From contig DIVI01000093.1 of assembly GCA_002423305.1 (NCBI GenBank), positions 1-30,297 of the forward strand: DNA of 30,297 bases, given 5' to 3'. The notes beneath the pieces are model-generated. The model searched no databases. It saw only the letters and a program-made list of their open reading frames with translations, and was not told the origin of the DNA. This document shows, piece after piece, positions 25,001 through 30,297 of this stretch (the first letter of the stretch is position 1; every line of letters begins with the position of its first letter). The translations under genes were made by a program, and so were the position numbers. This DNA is from Methylococcus sp. UBA6136 (GTDB taxonomy: Bacteria > Pseudomonadota > Gammaproteobacteria > Methylococcales > Methylococcaceae).

Positions 25001-25298
25001 GCGCGCAGTTCAGGGCAGTCTGACCGCCCATGGTGGGCAACAGGGCATCCGGCCGTTCCTTTTCGATGATACGCGCGACCGTCTGCCAGTCGATGGGTTC
25101 GATATAGGTTGCGTCGGCCATCTCCGGATCGGTCATGATGGTGGCCGGATTGGAGTTCACCAAAATCACGCGATACCCTTCCTCACGCAGAGCCTTGCAG
25201 GCTTGTGCGCCGGAATAATCGAACTCGCAGGCCTGCCCGATCACGATCGGACCGGCACCAAGCAGGAGGATGGACTGGATATCAGTTCTCTTTGGCAT
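22080..25298 (-). CDS. carB: Carbamoyl-phosphate synthase large subunit
   Basis: Makes carbamoyl phosphate for arginine and pyrimidine synthesis from bicarbonate, ammonia and two ATP. Seen: 1072 residues, the standard length. Two homologous ATP-grasp halves each begin with a nucleotide-binding stretch (LLGAGPIVIGQACEFDYSG near residue 11 and VLGGGPNRIGQGIEFDYCC near 555). The first half has RPSFTLGGSGGGIAYN, the second RPSYVLGGRAMEIV. An oligomerisation region separates them, and a C-terminal MGS-like allosteric domain (from about 935) contains LVATRGTAKSLEDAGI. It starts 15 bp behind carA and is followed by greA at 34 bp. The large antisense ORFs within it are shadows. Confidence 0.98.
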   Translation of the reverse strand: MPKRTDIQSILLLGAGPIVIGQACEFDYSGAQACKALREEGYRVILVNSNPATIMTDPEMADATYIEPIDWQTVARIIEKERPDALLPTMGGQTALNCALDLDKHGILEKFGVQMIGASKEAIDKAEDREKFKQAMTRIGLNSARSNVAHTLEEALACLEETGYPAIIRPSFTLGGSGGGIAYNRQEFTEICERGLELSPTHELLIEESVLGWKEYEMEVVRDHKDNCIIICSIENFDPMGVHTGDSITVAPAQTLTDKEYQLMRDASIAVLREIGVDTGGSNVQFAISPVDGRMIVIEMNPRVSRSSALASKATGFPIAKVAAKLAVGYTLDELRNEITGGATPASFEPTIDYVVTKIPRFTFEKFPQADDRLTTQMKSVGEAMAIGRTFQESLQKALRSLEIGVDGLSEKLDLSADDAADRLARELRQPGSERIFYVADAFRLGWSLDEIHQHCMIDPWFLAQMEDLVAEESNLSGRVLGNLQADELYALKRKGFSDSRLARLLGSQEFQVRAARHKLGVRPVYKRIDSCAAEFATATAYLYSTYEEECEAAPSDRQKIIVLGGGPNRIGQGIEFDYCCVHAAMALREDGYETIMINCNPETVSTDFDTSDRLYFEPLTLEDVLEIIHLEQPYGVIVQYGGQTPLKLARALEAANAPIIGTTPDSIDLAEDRERFQKLVDKLGLRQPPNRTARSPEEAIQCANEIGYPLVVRPSYVLGGRAMEIVFNDEDLKRYMREAVSVSNESPVLLDRFLDDAIEMDVDAICDGQQVLIGGLMQHIEQAGVHSGDSACSIPPYDLSSELQDRIREQVRVLAESLGVVGLMNTQFAIKGDDIYILEVNPRASRTAPFVSKATGYPLAKIAARCMVGMTLPQQGVTRERIPSYYSVKEAVFPFIKFPGVDPLLGPEMKSTGEVMGVGKTFGEAYAKAQRAASVRLPQSGNVFISIRPSDRVKVIPIARDLLTKGFKLVATRGTAKSLEDAGIHCSIVNKVYEGRPHVVDMIKNGELQFIINTTEGKKAISDSFTIRRQALQDQVTYTTTISGALATCAALGEMAAGDVNSLQDLHKTLN

Positions 25299-25313
25299 GA
25301 GGCGGGGGTGTCG

Positions 25314-26444
25314 TCAGTGGCGAACGGATTGCATCTGATCGATGAAACGATCAAACAGAGGCTTTAGATCATGAGGCCCAGGACTTGCCTCCGGGTGCCC
25401 CTGGAAGCTGAATGCAGGACGATCGATCAACTCAATCCCTTGCAGGCTGCCATCGAACAGCGAGCGGTAAGTGGGTCGGACATGGGCCGGCAAAGTCTGC
25501 TCGTCAACAGCAAAACCATGATTCTGACTGGTAATCAGAACCCGTCCGGAGTCCAGTTCCTGCACGGGATGGTTGGCGCCATGATGACCGAATTTCATCT
25601 TCACCGTCCGCGCCCCTGCGGCCAAGCCCAGCAACTGATGCCCCAGACAAATGCCAAAAACCGGAATACGTCGCTCCAGAAACACCTTGATGGCTGAAAT
25701 TGCATAGTCGCAGGGCTCGGGGTCGCCAGGACCATTCGACAGGAATATGCCATCCGGATTGAGAGCCAGCACTGCTTCCGCAGGCGTCGTCGCAGGGACC
25801 ACCGTCAAGCGGCAACCGCGATCGGCCAGCAACCGGAGAATATTGCGTTTGACGCCGAAGTCGTAGGCAACCACGTGAAAATTTGATTGTTTGGGGGTCG
25901 TATAACCCCGACCAAGCTGCCACGAACCTTCGGTCCATGGGTAGGTCGCCGAGGCCGTCACCTCTTTCGCCAGATCCATACCCTGCAAGCCAGGGAAAGC
26001 ACGGGCAGCGGCCAGGGCATCGCTGTCATTCACCAAAGCTCCCGCCATCAAACAGCCACGCTGGGCGCCCTGATCACGCAAAATCCGGGTGAGTTTACGC
26101 GTGTCGATTCCCGCAATACCGATGACGTTATTCGCCTTAAGGTAATCGGACAGGCTCCTGCTGGCCCTCCAGTTGCTCAATCGGGCCGGAACATCACGGA
26201 CGACCAACCCGCTGGCAAAAAGCCCACCCGATTCCACGTCTTCATCGTTGATGCCGACGTTGCCGATATGGGGGTAGGTCAAAGTGACAATCTGTCGGGC
26301 GTAGGAAGGATCACTGAGGATTTCCTGATAGCCGGTGATGGAGGTATTGAAAACGACTTCGCCCACCGAGCAGCCCTCGGCGCCTATAGCCACACCCCGG
26401 AATAGCGTTCCATCTTCCAGGGCCAGTAATGCTTGGGTATTCAA
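25314..26444 (-). CDS. carA: Carbamoyl-phosphate synthase small subunit
   Basis: Glutamine amidotransferase subunit that feeds ammonia to CarB. Seen: 376 residues. The N-terminal domain includes LLALEDGTLFRG, VFNTSITGYQEILSDPSY and YPHIGNVGIN. The class I amidotransferase domain has GICLGHQLLGLA with the catalytic Cys, and FQGHPEASPGP with the His-Glu pair. Start: a TTG at 26444 gives the correct N-terminus (NTQALLAL); AAGGTGGA lies 5 nt upstream, and no in-frame ATG lies nearby. Two hairpins occupy the 158 bp between metA and carA and may act as metA terminator or carA leader. Confidence 0.97.
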   Translation of the reverse strand: MNTQALLALEDGTLFRGVAIGAEGCSVGEVVFNTSITGYQEILSDPSYARQIVTLTYPHIGNVGINDEDVESGGLFASGLVVRDVPARLSNWRASRSLSDYLKANNVIGIAGIDTRKLTRILRDQGAQRGCLMAGALVNDSDALAAARAFPGLQGMDLAKEVTASATYPWTEGSWQLGRGYTTPKQSNFHVVAYDFGVKRNILRLLADRGCRLTVVPATTPAEAVLALNPDGIFLSNGPGDPEPCDYAISAIKVFLERRIPVFGICLGHQLLGLAAGARTVKMKFGHHGANHPVQELDSGRVLITSQNHGFAVDEQTLPAHVRPTYRSLFDGSLQGIELIDRPAFSFQGHPEASPGPHDLKPLFDRFIDQMQSVRH

Positions 26445-26468
26445 TAGAGTCCACCTTAAACATGCAAA

Positions 26469-26496
26469 ACGGGATGAACCGTCAGGTTCGCCCCGT
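26469..26496 (-). promoter_or_regulatory. Terminator-like hairpin in the carA leader or metA trailer
   Basis: ACGGGATGAACC (26469-26480) and GGTTCGCCCCGT (26485-26496) pair over 12 positions with one mismatch and one wobble around a 4-nt loop. On the minus strand the stem is followed by TTTGCATGTTTAAGG. A second hairpin, GGATTTT-ATG-AAAATCC, lies at 26530-26546. Either ends metA transcription or acts as an attenuator ahead of carA; the sequence does not decide. Confidence 0.45.
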
Positions 26497-26602
26497 TCAT
26501 GTCGATTCGCGTAAGTCTTAAACTGCGTGGGATTTTATGAAAATCCTGCCCACCTGTCCATGAGAATACTGGGAAGCACCCGCGACATCACTGGCCACAT
26601 AC

Positions 26603-27706
26603 TCATTTCACGCCACCTACCTCGGGATGGCGCAATTTCCCGACCAGAGCCAGCGGATCATTTGGGTCCACTCTCTTCATCAAGGGCTTGCGCCGATCCT
26701 GATCCGTCACCTGATAGATCAAACCCAACCAGTTGTTGAACACGGCCTTAGCCGTGTCGCGCCAGGTATTGTCAAGATGGGAAACCACCGATTGTTCCTC
26801 AAACTCCGGAAGCGGCAGACTCTCTCGCCTGGCCTGCCGGGCCTTTTGCCCATAACGATTCAGCCAATCTGAAAGATCAAGATTGAAATAGTGTTCCGGC
26901 AGCGGCGGGTAGTCTTCGCGTTCTCCCAGGTGGTATCGCATAACCTCCCGCTTGTATTCCTTAAAGAGACTGATTGTGTCGTATTCAGGGTGGCCCTGAA
27001 AGAAAACAACGCGCACCAGATCCTCGCTGACCGCAAGATGGACCCCCGCTTCACCACTTTCAACCAGCACACGCAGGCCGACACGCTCCATGTCTTCCCG
27101 AAAAATCTCGTTGAAGCGCGAGTGCGGAACATCAAAACGGGTATTGATCGTTGACACCAAAGGGTGAAGGGGTTCTACCACGCGGTGCGAATAAACACCC
27201 CAACGCTTGAATCCCAGATGTGTCCGCTCGATGCCATAGCCGTATTGGATGAGCGCATGCGTGGCCAGACAGGAACAAATTGTGGAAGTCACATTTTGAC
27301 GCGCCCAATCGAAGACCTCAGTCAGAGGCTGCCAGAACGGCTCCTGCTGCAGATGAGCATGGGTCACATTGGCACCACTGATGATCAGGCCGTCCAGACC
27401 CTCATCACGAATCTTCTCGAAGGATTCATAGTAGCGATCAATATGCGCCTGCGCCTCGGCACTGCGAGATAAGCCGGAGATCGTGAAAGGATGCATATGA
27501 AATTGCACAATCGGATTGGCCGCACCGACCAATCGATAAAATTGACGCTCCGTCGCCTCCAGCGCCGCATCCGGCATCATATTCAGTAGGCCAATGTGCA
27601 TTTCTCGAATATCCTGATGACGCGCACGCTCGACGCTGAGCACTTCCTGCCCTTCATCGCTTAGCCGCCTGAAAGTCGGAAGATCGGTAAGGGCAACCAA
27701 GGGCAT
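26603..27706 (-). CDS. metA: Homoserine O-succinyltransferase family (MetA)
   Basis: Acylates homoserine in the first step of methionine synthesis. Seen: 367 residues, longer than E. coli MetA (309) because of a C-terminal extension. HIGLLNMMPDAALEATERQF is the family signature, DGLIISGANVTHAHL follows, the acyl-carrying nucleophile lies in TICSCLATHALIQYGYGI, and the FFQGHPEYD motif gives the catalytic His and Glu. Acyl-donor specificity (succinyl or acetyl) cannot be read from sequence by eye. It lies 34 bp behind the P-loop ATPase on the same strand, leaving no room for a SAM-responsive riboswitch directly before it. The final roughly 60 residues (NTWRDTAKAVFNNWLGLIYQ onward) are outside the E. 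coli core. Confidence 0.92.
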   Translation of the reverse strand: MPLVALTDLPTFRRLSDEGQEVLSVERARHQDIREMHIGLLNMMPDAALEATERQFYRLVGAANPIVQFHMHPFTISGLSRSAEAQAHIDRYYESFEKIRDEGLDGLIISGANVTHAHLQQEPFWQPLTEVFDWARQNVTSTICSCLATHALIQYGYGIERTHLGFKRWGVYSHRVVEPLHPLVSTINTRFDVPHSRFNEIFREDMERVGLRVLVESGEAGVHLAVSEDLVRVVFFQGHPEYDTISLFKEYKREVMRYHLGEREDYPPLPEHYFNLDLSDWLNRYGQKARQARRESLPLPEFEEQSVVSHLDNTWRDTAKAVFNNWLGLIYQVTDQDRRKPLMKRVDPNDPLALVGKLRHPEVGGVK

Positions 27707-27740
27707 TCAGTCTCTTCCCGTATGCGGTTCGATGATGGAA

Positions 27741-28577
27741 TCAGGCCAGCGCATCACAGATCAGGTTAATAAAGTCGGCATCATTGCTCACAGCCCCCAA
27801 ATCGCCGGCATCGACCGTATAGCCAAGCTCGCTGGCAATACTTTCGTACCTAGGGATGCGTGCGCGAAAAAGCTTGGGGAACACCCAAGCGACAAATTCA
27901 TCCGGCGGAATCTGATCGACAGCGCCATAGCCTCTTTCGGCCATGAAGGCCGGCAACTGCTCATCAAGGAAAGCCTCCCGGTAATACAGTGGTTTGGGAT
28001 GGCTTTTGGCGCGATTGATCAAGAGCTGATCAAGCTCGACAGAAGTGCGGATATAGATGATCAGCGTATGCTCTGCGAGAATTTTCAGGGTCTCGGGATC
28101 GTCGAGTTCGCAGACACTGCCACCGCCATCATTAATGAAGTTCTTGTAACCGTAGATCGCGTCCACCTTGCGGATGAACTCCGGAACGTCACGCATGGCA
28201 TTGATTTCCGCCTGGCGGTGCAGGTCCTGCCGCCGCTTGAATTCATCGAGACTCAGGCCACCCTGCGCTGAATTACCCAGTTTGCCGAGAAAGCTGGAAA
28301 CCGGCGTCAAATTATCGATGGTGATATTGCTGCGAATGTAGATCGAGTCCAACTGCAACAGCTCCCTGAGAAAAGGAACCTCCATCGCCTGCAGCTTGAT
28401 GTTGTCCGAAATCGGCTCATCAAGGTACCGCGTACCGATTCGGTAGTCCCCGGAGTAGTGAAACCAGGAATGCCTCGGAAGCTTGTTGGCGAGTGTCGTC
28501 TTGCCAACGCCCGACATTCCGAGCAACGTGATGCGCTTGCCTTCCCACTCCAGGAAAGCGCCAGGAGACATTTTCAT
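27741..28577 (-). CDS. P-loop ATPase of unknown function
   Basis: Cytosolic nucleotide-binding protein related to small kinases. Seen: 278 residues with a Walker A motif GMSGVGKTTLA near residues 19-29, a kinase-like start (KRITLLGMSG), and an aspartate-rich FINDGGGSVCELDD segment that could be the Walker B or substrate region. The C-terminal half is helical with LIIYIRTSVELDQLL, as in P-loop kinases. ATG at 28577 with GGAAG 9 nt upstream. I recall this as a conserved proteobacterial protein labelled only ATPase. It sits between the truncated haemoglobin gene (34 bp) and metA (34 bp). Substrate and pathway unknown. Confidence 0.85.
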   Translation of the reverse strand: MKMSPGAFLEWEGKRITLLGMSGVGKTTLANKLPRHSWFHYSGDYRIGTRYLDEPISDNIKLQAMEVPFLRELLQLDSIYIRSNITIDNLTPVSSFLGKLGNSAQGGLSLDEFKRRQDLHRQAEINAMRDVPEFIRKVDAIYGYKNFINDGGGSVCELDDPETLKILAEHTLIIYIRTSVELDQLLINRAKSHPKPLYYREAFLDEQLPAFMAERGYGAVDQIPPDEFVAWVFPKLFRARIPRYESIASELGYTVDAGDLGAVSNDADFINLICDALA

Positions 28578-28611
28578 TTTTGGACTTCCGGATTGGCCTG
28601 CATGGTCGTGA

Positions 28612-29007
28612 TTACTTGGCTCGGTTGATCATGTGGTTGGCCGTCTGAACGAACGCCGCATATAAGTGTTCACGTAATTCGACATCCTGAACCTGACTGT
28701 CCAGCGCATTACGCATGCACACCAGCCACTGATCACGCTCATTGACGCCGATGGAAAAAGGTAGATGTCTCATGCGAAGGCGTGGATGACCAAATTCCTC
28801 CCAGTATAGATTCGGACCGCCTAGCCAGCCAGAGAGAAACTTGAAAAGTTTGCTCTCGGCTCCCCGCAGATCCGGGGCATGCATGCCTCGCACCACATAG
28901 GCTTCGGGCAACTCATCCATGTTGCGGTAAAACCGATTGACCAACGCCCGCAGAGCCTCTTCTCCACCCAAGCGTTCGTAAGGTGCTTGCACTGACTGGT
29001 CAGTCAT
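28612..29007 (-). CDS. Group II truncated haemoglobin
   Basis: Small haem protein that binds oxygen or nitric oxide; in bacteria often used in NO or oxygen chemistry. Seen: 131 residues from the ATG at 29007. A FYRNM segment carries the B10 tyrosine, LFKFLSGWLGGPNLYWEEFGHPRLRMRHLPF contains the family glycine motif and the proximal His (RMRHLPF), and DQWLVCM has the G8 tryptophan typical of group II. The longer frame from the TTG at 29019 adds only four residues. It lies 15 bp behind the carboxypeptidase gene. The start codon falls in a hairpin (28987-29011). Confidence 0.93.
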   Translation of the reverse strand: MTDQSVQAPYERLGGEEALRALVNRFYRNMDELPEAYVVRGMHAPDLRGAESKLFKFLSGWLGGPNLYWEEFGHPRLRMRHLPFSIGVNERDQWLVCMRNALDSQVQDVELREHLYAAFVQTANHMINRAK

Positions 29008-29011
29008 GCAA
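28987..29011 (-). promoter_or_regulatory. Hairpin over the truncated haemoglobin start codon
   Basis: TTGCA-CTGAC (28987-28996) pairs with GTCAG (28999-29003) and TGCAA (29007-29011), with a two-base loop and a three-base bulge. The trHb ATG (29005-29007) lies in the bulge and stem. In the message this could hide the start and tie trHb translation to ribosomes finishing the upstream carboxypeptidase gene. The fold is modest and may be chance. Confidence 0.3.
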
Positions 29012-29022
29012 GACCACAAGCT

Positions 29023-30288
29023 TTACTTGGCAGGGCATCTGCCGTTCTTGTCCTTTGCCCCCTTGCAGGTTACGGTACCCGGCATCGACCCTGACCTACT
29101 TTTCTGTGGAGTCGCCCTCACCAAATTTGGCGTTTTGCTGCGTGCTCGATCAGAGGCGGACGAGCCATTAACGGGGACCTTAGATGGCTTTGCAGCCGAT
29201 ATTGACGAGGGTACCTTGGTGGCCGCTCGCTGAGTAACAACCGCAGAGGGCTTTGACGAAATCCGGGAGGAATCCGCCTTGGAACTGCGCACCCTGGCTT
29301 CCGCAGGCTGAGCCAGGGAAGCCGAGGATCTGGGAGAGGAGGAGGCCGACGGAGTCCTGCCGCTTTTGAACCGTTTGGCACTGCCAAATGTTAGCTGGGG
29401 CGGTTCGTCATCAAAACCACTGTGAACTGGCCCATGACCACGTGGCTCGGAAGGACGGTCAAAACCAGCCTCAACATAGCTAGGAGATGCGCCATTTAGC
29501 TGGGCAAAACCATCATCAAGAATTTTTCTCATGTGATCGTCACGCCGAACTGCACTCGGGCCACCGAACACAACCCCGATAATTCGACGCCCTCCCCGGC
29601 TGGCGGAGGCCACTAGATTAAATCCCGATGAATTGATGAACCCGGTTTTGATCCCATCCATCCCTGGATAGGTTTCCATCAGGTGATTGTGATTATCGAA
29701 GCTCTGCCCTCGGTAATAGAAGCGAGGTGTCGAAAAGTAGGGGTAGTACCGGGGAAAGTCTTCGATCAAGGCCTTGCCCAGTCGATACATGTCCCACGCC
29801 GTGGTCACCTGGTTAGGATCGGGCAAACCTGAGGCATTAAGGAATACGGTATCTCGCATTCCCAAACTACGGGCCTTGGCCGTCATCATCCCGGCAAAGG
29901 ATGACTCGGCACCTCCAAGATTTTCGGCAATGACGGTAGCCACATCATTGGCAGAACGTGTGACGAGACCAAGAATGGCATCCTCGACACCGATCGTTTC
30001 ACCGGGCGTCAAACCAAGCCTCGAAGGTGGACGCAAAACGGCGTTCCGCGAGACGTCAAGTGGCGTATTGAGTGTGAGGTCGCCCCGCTCAAGCGCTTCG
30101 AATACCAAATAAAGCGTCATCATCTTAGTCACTGAAGCAGGGTGCCTCAACTCGGCGGAATACTTGTCGTACAGGACGCGCCCGGATTCAGGCTCCACCA
30201 CCAAGGCAGAATATTGCCGAGCCTCCGCACAAGGTAGCCATAGCAATTGGCCGGCGAAAAGAAGAGCGAACGTCTTTAGTCGTTTCAT
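29023..30288 (-). CDS. D-alanyl-D-alanine carboxypeptidase (S11 family) with basic low-complexity tail
   Basis: Penicillin-binding protein that trims the terminal D-Ala of peptidoglycan stem peptides in the periplasm. Seen: 421 residues, a signal peptide cut near residue 23, and the three active-site motifs SVTK (Ser52, Lys55), SAN (112-114) and KTG (214-216), all intact. The catalytic domain ends near residue 275. Odd: instead of the usual beta domain and amphipathic anchor of PBP5/6, residues 280-421 form a Ser/Ala/Pro/Arg/Lys-rich, probably disordered tail that ends with a small two-Cys motif (TCKGAKDKNGRCPAK). First gene of the run dac-trHb-ATPase-metA; only 9 bp upstream of it lies in the window. 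Confidence 0.92.
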   Translation of the reverse strand: MKRLKTFALLFAGQLLWLPCAEARQYSALVVEPESGRVLYDKYSAELRHPASVTKMMTLYLVFEALERGDLTLNTPLDVSRNAVLRPPSRLGLTPGETIGVEDAILGLVTRSANDVATVIAENLGGAESSFAGMMTAKARSLGMRDTVFLNASGLPDPNQVTTAWDMYRLGKALIEDFPRYYPYFSTPRFYYRGQSFDNHNHLMETYPGMDGIKTGFINSSGFNLVASASRGGRRIIGVVFGGPSAVRRDDHMRKILDDGFAQLNGASPSYVEAGFDRPSEPRGHGPVHSGFDDEPPQLTFGSAKRFKSGRTPSASSSPRSSASLAQPAEARVRSSKADSSRISSKPSAVVTQRAATKVPSSISAAKPSKVPVNGSSASDRARSKTPNLVRATPQKSRSGSMPGTVTCKGAKDKNGRCPAK

Positions 30289-30297
30289 TTTATTGTG

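Noticed and set aside
27707..27740. Possible SAM riboswitch ahead of metA
   Set aside because: Only 34 bp separate metA from the upstream gene, too little for any known SAM riboswitch.

Overview
The window (30,297 bp) is chromosomal DNA of a gammaproteobacterium. The left edge holds the first 71 codons of the C subunit of a copper membrane monooxygenase (PmoC/AmoC). The wording of this N-terminus is closest, from memory, to gammaproteobacterial methane monooxygenases, with gamma ammonia oxidisers as the alternative. Other blocks are classic gammaproteobacterial ones: trxA-rho, surE-pcm, greA/yhbY/rlmE and carA-carB-greA. No phage, insertion sequence, CRISPR array or rRNA was seen. The species cannot be fixed from this sequence alone.

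Layout, left to right. (1) 1-2241: pmoC (minus) diverges from fccA-fccB (plus), which encode a monohaem cytochrome and a flavoprotein of the flavocytochrome c sulfide dehydrogenase family. The 313 bp between them is densely structured and carries a good sigma-70 promoter for pmoC. (2) 2199-5306: a DUF4202 gene, surE-pcm, an FmdB-type zinc-ribbon gene and a Nudix hydrolase. (3) 5418-6709: a DUF2231 membrane protein and a convergent exported NlpE-like protein with a His/Met-rich segment; copper handling is plausible. (4) 6968-11956 (all minus): a small Cys-rich ORF, a periplasmic cytochrome c, mltD, creA, trxA and rho. (5) 12046-15332 (plus): tRNA-Ser(UGA), a group IV PLP decarboxylase, a FAH-family enzyme and glutathione peroxidase. 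(6) 15435-19184 (minus): an unknown exported protein and nrdA, with a textbook NrdR-type operator pair upstream of nrdA and a terminator directly behind it. (7) 19436-22045: a PerM/AI-2E permease, rlmE, yhbY and greA. (8) 22045-30288 (minus): dac-type carboxypeptidase, truncated haemoglobin, P-loop ATPase, metA, then carA-carB-greA.

How the parts work together. carA-carB-greA are spaced 15 and 34 nt apart and form one unit that supplies carbamoyl phosphate. The dac, trHb, ATPase and metA genes are spaced 15, 34 and 34 nt apart and look cotranscribed, though their functions are not obviously linked. The pmoC/fcc arrangement, the periplasmic cytochromes and the NlpE-like protein fit a respiratory, copper-using metabolism.

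The points most worth a second look are the structured pmoC/fccAB intergenic region, the twin NrdR boxes of an nrdA lacking an adjacent nrdB, a G9 tract inside a candidate promoter of the NlpE-like gene, and two exported or Cys-rich proteins that I do not recognise.
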